NCBI GenBank assembly: GCA_022820995.1
Contig: JAJEEM010000062.1
Location: forward strand, 1-64,000
Length of the DNA: 64,000 bases
Direction of reading: 5' to 3'
DNA from: Gemmatimonadota bacterium
GTDB lineage: Bacteria; Gemmatimonadota; Gemmatimonadetes; Palauibacterales; Palauibacteraceae
A program made the translations under genes and the position numbers. Shown piece after piece: positions 60,954 through 64,000 of this stretch. Each line of letters starts with the position of its first letter. Positions within the stretch are counted from its first letter, which is position 1. The notes below the pieces were generated by a model. The model was given only the letters and a program-made list of their open reading frames with translations, was not told the origin of the DNA and searched no databases.

Positions 60954-62107
60954 GCGGCAACGGAAACGCAAGACTCTGCCTCGGAGGTGCGGAGTTCTGG
61001 GAGCACCTCGAGCGCGACATCCGCAGCGCGCGGGACTACGTGTACGTACAGACGCTCTCGTTCGAGGGCGACGCCGCCGGGCTGGGCCTGGCCGAGGCCC
61101 TGCTCGCCTGCGAGGCGCCCCGGCGGCGCATCGTCGTGGACGCGGTGACGAAGTACCTGATCAACGACCGCTTCATCGGCCTGCCATCGGCGCGGCGCGA
61201 CGCGGGTCTCCAGCGCGAGGTCGCGGCCACCGGCGAAATGTGCGACCGGCTGGAACGCGGCGGCGTGCCCGTGCGTTTCGCCTGGCCCGTGGGCCGGCGC
61301 TTTCACCGGCTCATCGCCCGCAACCACAAGAAACTCATCGCGATCGACGACCGGGTCGCCTACCTGGGCGGGATCAACTTCAGCGACCACAACTTCGCCT
61401 GGCACGACTTCATGATCCGCATCGAAAGCCCGGGAATCGCCGAGTTTCTGCGCGAGGACTTCGAGCACACGTGGCGGGGACACGACCGGGCGGCCGCCGC
61501 GGAGATCGACGGCGATGAGATCGTGGTCGGCGAAGGCCGGGGCAACGCCGGACTGCGCGACGCCGTCTCCCGCGCGCTCGACCGGGCCGCGCGCCGGATC
61601 GTCATCCAGTGCCCGTATGTGAGCGAGCCGTTCTGGAGCGCACTCGGACGCGCGCACCGCCGCGGCGTTCACGTCACCGTGATGATGCCGGAGGCGCACA
61701 ACCGGGCCGTGATGAAATGGGGCACGCTCGACGCTTCGCGACGCGAGGGCTTCGAGGTCCTCATGTTGCCCGGTCCGATGACGCACGCGAAGGTGATGCG
61801 GATCGACGACTCGGTCGTCCTCGGTTCGGCAAACTTCGACTACGTGAGCTTTCGCATGCAGCCGGAAGTCGTGCTCATCACGAGCGCACCCGGGCTCGTC
61901 CGCGAGATCGGAGAGCGCATACTCGAGCCCGATCTCGCGCGCTGCCGGGAGCCGGACGAGGAGCGCCGCCAGCGCTGGCGCGAACGCCTGGGCGGCATCT
62001 CGATGCGCGTGCTGGAGATGCTCTCCTCTTCGATCCGCGAGCGCCGGCCCGGTCCGATCCCGCTCGCCACCTGGCGCGACGGACACGCCATCCCAAGGTC
62101 GCGCTAG
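60950..62107 (+). CDS. phospholipase D-like/cardiolipin synthase-type protein
   Basis: A 385-residue protein with two HKD motifs, NHKKLIAIDDRVAYLGGIN and THAKVMRIDDSVVLGSANFD, as in cardiolipin synthases and PLD enzymes. It lacks the N-terminal membrane helices of Cls A-type enzymes, so it is closer to ClsB/ClsC-like forms. It transfers phosphatidyl groups. It is translated from an ATG overlapping the flippase-like gene stop. The ORF-track start at 59984 shadows that gene. Confidence 0.87.
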   Translation: MSGNGNARLCLGGAEFWEHLERDIRSARDYVYVQTLSFEGDAAGLGLAEALLACEAPRRRIVVDAVTKYLINDRFIGLPSARRDAGLQREVAATGEMCDRLERGGVPVRFAWPVGRRFHRLIARNHKKLIAIDDRVAYLGGINFSDHNFAWHDFMIRIESPGIAEFLREDFEHTWRGHDRAAAAEIDGDEIVVGEGRGNAGLRDAVSRALDRAARRIVIQCPYVSEPFWSALGRAHRRGVHVTVMMPEAHNRAVMKWGTLDASRREGFEVLMLPGPMTHAKVMRIDDSVVLGSANFDYVSFRMQPEVVLITSAPGLVREIGERILEPDLARCREPDEERRQRWRERLGGISMRVLEMLSSSIRERRPGPIPLATWRDGHAIPRSR

Positions 62108-62214
62108 CCGCTCCGCGCGATCCGAAGTTGCGTTGGCTACCCCCTCGCCGTAAATCTAGGGTAATTCAACATCTAAAATTGATATAGCTTGATTTCTCAG
62201 GGCGGAGACGGGGC
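62108..62214 (+). promoter_or_regulatory. AT-rich promoter-like island before the AAA_14 gene
   Basis: About 50 bases (62150-62200: CTAGGGTAATTCAACATC..AAATTGATATAGCTTGATTT) are much richer in A+T than anything around them and precede a GGAG site and GTG start. They are likely the promoter. A single -35/-10 choice is not clear. The base composition may also mark a junction of acquired DNA. Confidence 0.35.
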
Positions 62215-63930
62215 GTGATCCATCGAAATCTTGAGCCTGCCCTCATCAGGTCGGCAGGCGAGATGCCTGTTGTCACGGTCACCGGTCCCCGGCAAAGCGG
62301 TAAGACCACGCTGTGCCGGACGCTATTCGGGGACCACCCCTATCGTACGATGGAGGATCCTGACGTACGAGACTTCGCGCTGCAGGATCCGCGCGGCTTC
62401 CTGGCGGAACTTCCGGACGGAGCGATAATCGACGAGGTGCAGCGCGCCCCCGACATCCTCTCCTATCTCCAGGGCATCGTCGATGACAACCCTCTGCCGG
62501 GACGGTGGATTCTCACGGGCTCGCAGAATCTCGCGTTGCTTCATTCGGTAAGCCAGTCGCTGGCCGGACGTACGGCTCTTCACGAGTTGCTACCGTTGAC
62601 CTGGGGTGAGATACGGGAGTTCTCAGCCTATCCGGAGACGCTGGGAGAGGCTCTCGTCAAGGGTGGCTTTCCTCGAATCTTCGATCGTCGAATCGAAGCG
62701 TCTCGGTGGCTGCGTTCGTACGTAGGCACCTATCTGGAGCGGGACGTCCGGACGATCCTCAACATCGGGGACCTTGTGACGTTCCAGCGATTCGTACAGC
62801 TGTGCGCGGGCCGTACCGGCCAATTGCTCGACTATTCCGCGCTAGCGGGCGACTGCGGGATCTCGCAACCGACGGCCCGGCGGTGGTTCAGCGTGCTCGA
62901 GGCGAGCTTCATCGCTTTCCAGCTTCCCGCTTTCCACAGCAACATTCGCAAACGGCTCGTGAAGCGCCCCAAGGTGTACTTCTACGACACGGGTCTCGTT
63001 TGCTGCCTCCTCGGAATTCGCGAACCCGCCCATCTCCGGTCCCACCCCTTGCGCGGCTCGATCTTCGAGACCTGGGTTGTTTCGGAAATCACGAAACACG
63101 TTGCTAACCGGGGAGAATCCGGCGGCTTGACGTTCTATCGCGACCACAACGGCGCCGAGGTCGATCTCATCATCGAGCGCCCTACGAGCCGCCTCCTGCT
63201 CGAAGTCAAGTCGTCAGCCACGCCTTCGTCTCACATGTTCCGCGCCGGCCGTCGGGTGCGGCGACATCTTGGCGAGGTTGAACTGGCCGTTGCGTATGGG
63301 GGCGATCACTACCAGCAGCGCTCGGATGGCGAATTCCTGCCTTGGAGAAACGTGAGAGCTGCCGCCATGAGCGATCCGGGGGTTGCGGTGCGTACCGGTT
63401 CCGGCGGTCGGCCGGTCGCACAGGCCCATGTCCTTGCACTTCTTCCAAACAAGACTTGGCAATCCGCAGAGACCGACGCACAGGGGATGGCAATCCTCGA
63501 CCTGGACTCCCTTCATGTGCCGATGACGGTCTTCGTAGCCGCCCCCGGCTTCGAGGCGCGACTGGAGCGCGAGTGGGTCCCGGCCGAACGGGCACTCGTG
63601 ATCGACCTCAAGCCCCTGCCGAGCGGCGGAGCAGTCGTCTTCCCGGAGGGTTCGGGCGACATTCCGGGCCTGACGGGGCGGGTCACCGTCACCGGCGGCG
63701 CCTTCTCGTCAGGATTTGGCGCGGCGTTCGACACGACACGCATGCAAGCGGAGACTGTCGCGATAAACGGCGTCGCATCGCAGCCCGTTGCCTTTCGTCC
63801 GGACGAGGAGCTGCACCTGGAGAACTCCGATGGTCACGAGCGCTGGGTGCGCGTCGTCGCGATCGCCGGCCCGTCTGCGCTGGTCGAGTATCGTGCCGAG
63901 CTTTCTGGCGACTCCCCTCGCCGGCGTTAG
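62215..63930 (+). CDS. AAA_14/DUF4143 ATPase with CarboxypepD_reg-like C-terminal extension
   Basis: A 571-residue protein. Residues about 1-130 form an AAA_14 ATPase: Walker A GPRQSGKTT, Walker B AIIDEVQRAPD, sensor LTGSQN. DUF4143 follows (to about 385) with a PD-(D/E)xK-like signature, GAEVDLIIE...LLEVKSS. These two make the usual ~390-residue protein. A further ~185 residues follow, starting VRTGSGGRPVAQAHVLALLP...ETDAQGMAILDLDSL, which resembles a carboxypeptidase-regulatory-type beta domain and then an unassigned beta-rich part. The extension is uncommon. The biological role of the family is unknown. GTG start at 62215. Confidence 0.8.
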   Translation: MIHRNLEPALIRSAGEMPVVTVTGPRQSGKTTLCRTLFGDHPYRTMEDPDVRDFALQDPRGFLAELPDGAIIDEVQRAPDILSYLQGIVDDNPLPGRWILTGSQNLALLHSVSQSLAGRTALHELLPLTWGEIREFSAYPETLGEALVKGGFPRIFDRRIEASRWLRSYVGTYLERDVRTILNIGDLVTFQRFVQLCAGRTGQLLDYSALAGDCGISQPTARRWFSVLEASFIAFQLPAFHSNIRKRLVKRPKVYFYDTGLVCCLLGIREPAHLRSHPLRGSIFETWVVSEITKHVANRGESGGLTFYRDHNGAEVDLIIERPTSRLLLEVKSSATPSSHMFRAGRRVRRHLGEVELAVAYGGDHYQQRSDGEFLPWRNVRAAAMSDPGVAVRTGSGGRPVAQAHVLALLPNKTWQSAETDAQGMAILDLDSLHVPMTVFVAAPGFEARLEREWVPAERALVIDLKPLPSGGAVVFPEGSGDIPGLTGRVTVTGGAFSSGFGAAFDTTRMQAETVAINGVASQPVAFRPDEELHLENSDGHERWVRVVAIAGPSALVEYRAELSGDSPRRR

Positions 63931-63939
63931 GATGAGTCC

Positions 63940-64000
63940 ATGACTTTGTGGTTTCGGCGGTATCTGCTGCCCGGGTTCGTCTTCCAGTCCATCATCATCG
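63940..64000 (+). CDS. membrane protein, first 20 codons (YkvI-like permease start)
   Basis: ATG 63940 begins MTLWFRRYLLPGFVFQSIII and runs off the window end. The basic start followed by LPGFVFQS(I/V)(I/V)I is the opening I associate with YkvI-type permeases (APC-like membrane proteins). It lies 9 bases after the AAA_14 gene stop. Too short for the ORF track and for a firm call. Confidence 0.5.
   Translation, partial: MTLWFRRYLLPGFVFQSIII

Noticed and set aside
59712-60971. 419-residue minus-strand ORF
   Set aside because: Shadow of the flippase-like gene; composition is typical of non-coding high-GC frames.
1-64000. CRISPR array, rRNA, insertion sequence or prophage
   Set aside because: No regular repeat-spacer pattern, rRNA-like conserved sequence, transposase or phage structural gene was seen on either strand.

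Overview
The window is one contiguous stretch of very GC-rich, gene-dense bacterial chromosome with short intergenic gaps and frequent GTG and TTG starts. The gene families (a secreted Asp-box/sortilin-like protein, secreted 6-bladed beta-propellers, CarboxypepD_reg proteins, a secreted creatininase-family protein, lipoprotein peptidases, a form I CO dehydrogenase) are typical of an uncultured member of Gemmatimonadota. That assignment is inference from gene content; the window has no rRNA or other marker. I saw no tRNA, rRNA, CRISPR array, insertion sequence or phage.

Layout. 0-12.1 kb: the 3' end of a SURF1-type gene and a coupled small ORF; a two-domain VOC protein; a minus-strand NfeD protease-floA-small membrane protein operon; a giant secreted Asp-box protein; a secreted S33-type hydrolase; a serine hydrolase lipoprotein; and a PLP sulfur-transfer enzyme behind a recognisable SAM-I riboswitch and promoter. 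12.6-16.4 kb: a co-directional block of four secreted proteins (propeller, small Cys-rich protein, propeller, CarboxypepD_reg protein). 16.9-19.3 kb: an AraC-like regulator, a guanine-deaminase-like protein and an EamA transporter. 19.3-25.9 kb: an aerobic CO dehydrogenase locus (mocA-like, xdhC-YHS, coxG, coxM, coxS, coxL) with a higBA toxin-antitoxin module inside it. coxL is split by an in-frame TGA exactly where the family has a conserved Cys.

26-36 kb is an accessory stretch with toxin-antitoxin modules (TumE-like/HTH, HEPN/RHH-MNT, PIN/DUF6364, an orphan FitA-like antitoxin), most with a palindrome beside the first start codon. It also holds a Cys-rich mini-ORF followed by a strong terminator and an ATP-grasp ligase, a phosphoesterase, an SDR, a BCCT transporter, an M14 peptidase and an internally deleted copy of the SDR. 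36-45 kb: an esterase-like hydrolase and an MFS exporter, then a plus-strand acyl-CoA operon resembling the lower phenylacetate or beta-oxidation route (enoyl-CoA hydratase, thiolase, PaaG-like isomerase, 3-hydroxyacyl-CoA dehydrogenase), with a GNAT protein, a class III aminotransferase and an SDR.

45.3-56.9 kb: a 3424-residue type I polyketide synthase (KS-AT-DH-cMT-ER-KR-ACP, then KS and a decayed AT), a free-standing acyl carrier protein and an alpha/beta hydrolase. This is the clearest candidate biosynthetic system. 56.9-64 kb: an NCS2 permease fused to an RsbW-like ATPase domain, a secreted creatininase-family protein, a flippase-like membrane protein coupled to a phospholipase D/cardiolipin synthase-like enzyme, an AAA_14/DUF4143 ATPase with an unusual C-terminal extension, and the first codons of a membrane protein.
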